Below are positions 25,602 to 25,834 of a DNA stretch of 25,834 bases, piece by piece. Numbering within the stretch: the stretch's first letter is position 1; each line of letters starts with the position of its first letter. The position numbers were made by a program, and so were the translations under genes. Under the pieces are notes generated by a model, which was not told the DNA's origin, searched no databases, and saw nothing but the letters and a program-made list of their open reading frames with translations. This DNA comes from Candidatus Delongbacteria bacterium (lineage in GTDB: Bacteria > UBA4055). The stretch spans positions 1 to 25,834 of the forward strand of contig JAFGVM010000072.1 of the NCBI GenBank assembly GCA_016937995.1. The letters run 5' to 3'.

Positions 25602-25834
25602 CCTAATTATGCCAATGCTTGTGCTTGCCAATATTAAACATTATACGACTTTTGGGTCTATTTGGTTTTTTCTATATTTGAGCTGGATACTGCAGACACA
25701 CAACATTGACAAAATCACACTGACTTTATCATCTATGGGTCCGAAGGTCACGCTTTGTGTCAACAAAGATGTCGCCTCTGTTAATTAATTTCACTGTTTG
25801 ATCTCCGGATTCAAAACCACTTTTTCCGGCGCAC

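Noticed and set aside
25729-25833. 34-codon minus-strand open frame entering from the right edge, ending TGA at 25729
   Set aside because: Too short to separate from chance, no terminator follows, and no family is recognisable.

Overview
The window is low-GC bacterial chromosome with dense, short-gapped operons, Shine-Dalgarno sites close to AGGAG, some TTG starts, and heavy use of AGA and ATA codons. Gene content points to a Gram-negative organism: type IV prepilin-like genes, an outer-membrane-type DUF3943 protein, a GLUG-repeat surface protein and an RseP protease. The overall flavour is that of the FCB-type phyla (for example Cloacimonadota, Delongbacteria or relatives of Bacteroidota). 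This placement is inference from protein style only; there is no rRNA or other phylogenetic marker to settle it. Promoters visible here are of the ordinary sigma-70 kind (TTGACA-17-TAATTT and similar), not the typical Bacteroidota -33/-7 type.

Left part (1-11.7 kb) is almost entirely on the minus strand. It holds a secreted GLUG-repeat protein with an internal duplication and a C-terminal fibronectin-like domain; a three-gene minor pilin/pseudopilin operon (PilV-like, PilW/GspJ-like, and a very large PilX/GspK-like protein) preceded by a sigma-70 promoter and a possible 28-codon leader ORF; a conserved protein of unknown function with a Cys/His cluster; tadA; a dispersed palindromic repeat; and a likely two-gene operon of a membrane protein fused to a spermidine-synthase-like domain plus a cytoplasmic GH20-like hexosaminidase.

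The centre (11.7-15.9 kb, plus strand) holds purC with a downstream STAS-domain gene, closed by a strong terminator. An operon of two separate genes follows, for lysine-ketoglutarate reductase and saccharopine dehydrogenase, the two steps that animals and plants carry as one fused enzyme. It too ends in a strong terminator.

The right part (15.9-25.8 kb) has a DUF3943 outer-membrane protein (minus), an EI24/CysZ-like membrane protein (plus), a small 50-codon gene with its own SD and terminator (minus), CorA (minus), and a tight plus-strand operon: a GlcD-like FAD oxidase, RseP, Tgt, and a membrane protein carrying only a histidine-kinase dimerisation/phosphoacceptor-like helix. After a 374-base stretch without a convincing gene comes a secreted protein made of four degenerate DUF4177-like repeats and a C-terminal beta-rich domain. 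The most unusual items are the 50-aa peptide with a leader-like N-terminus, the kinase-less H-box protein, the DUF4177-like repeat protein, the giant PilX-like protein and the saccharopine-pathway pair. No RNA gene, CRISPR array or insertion sequence was recognised.
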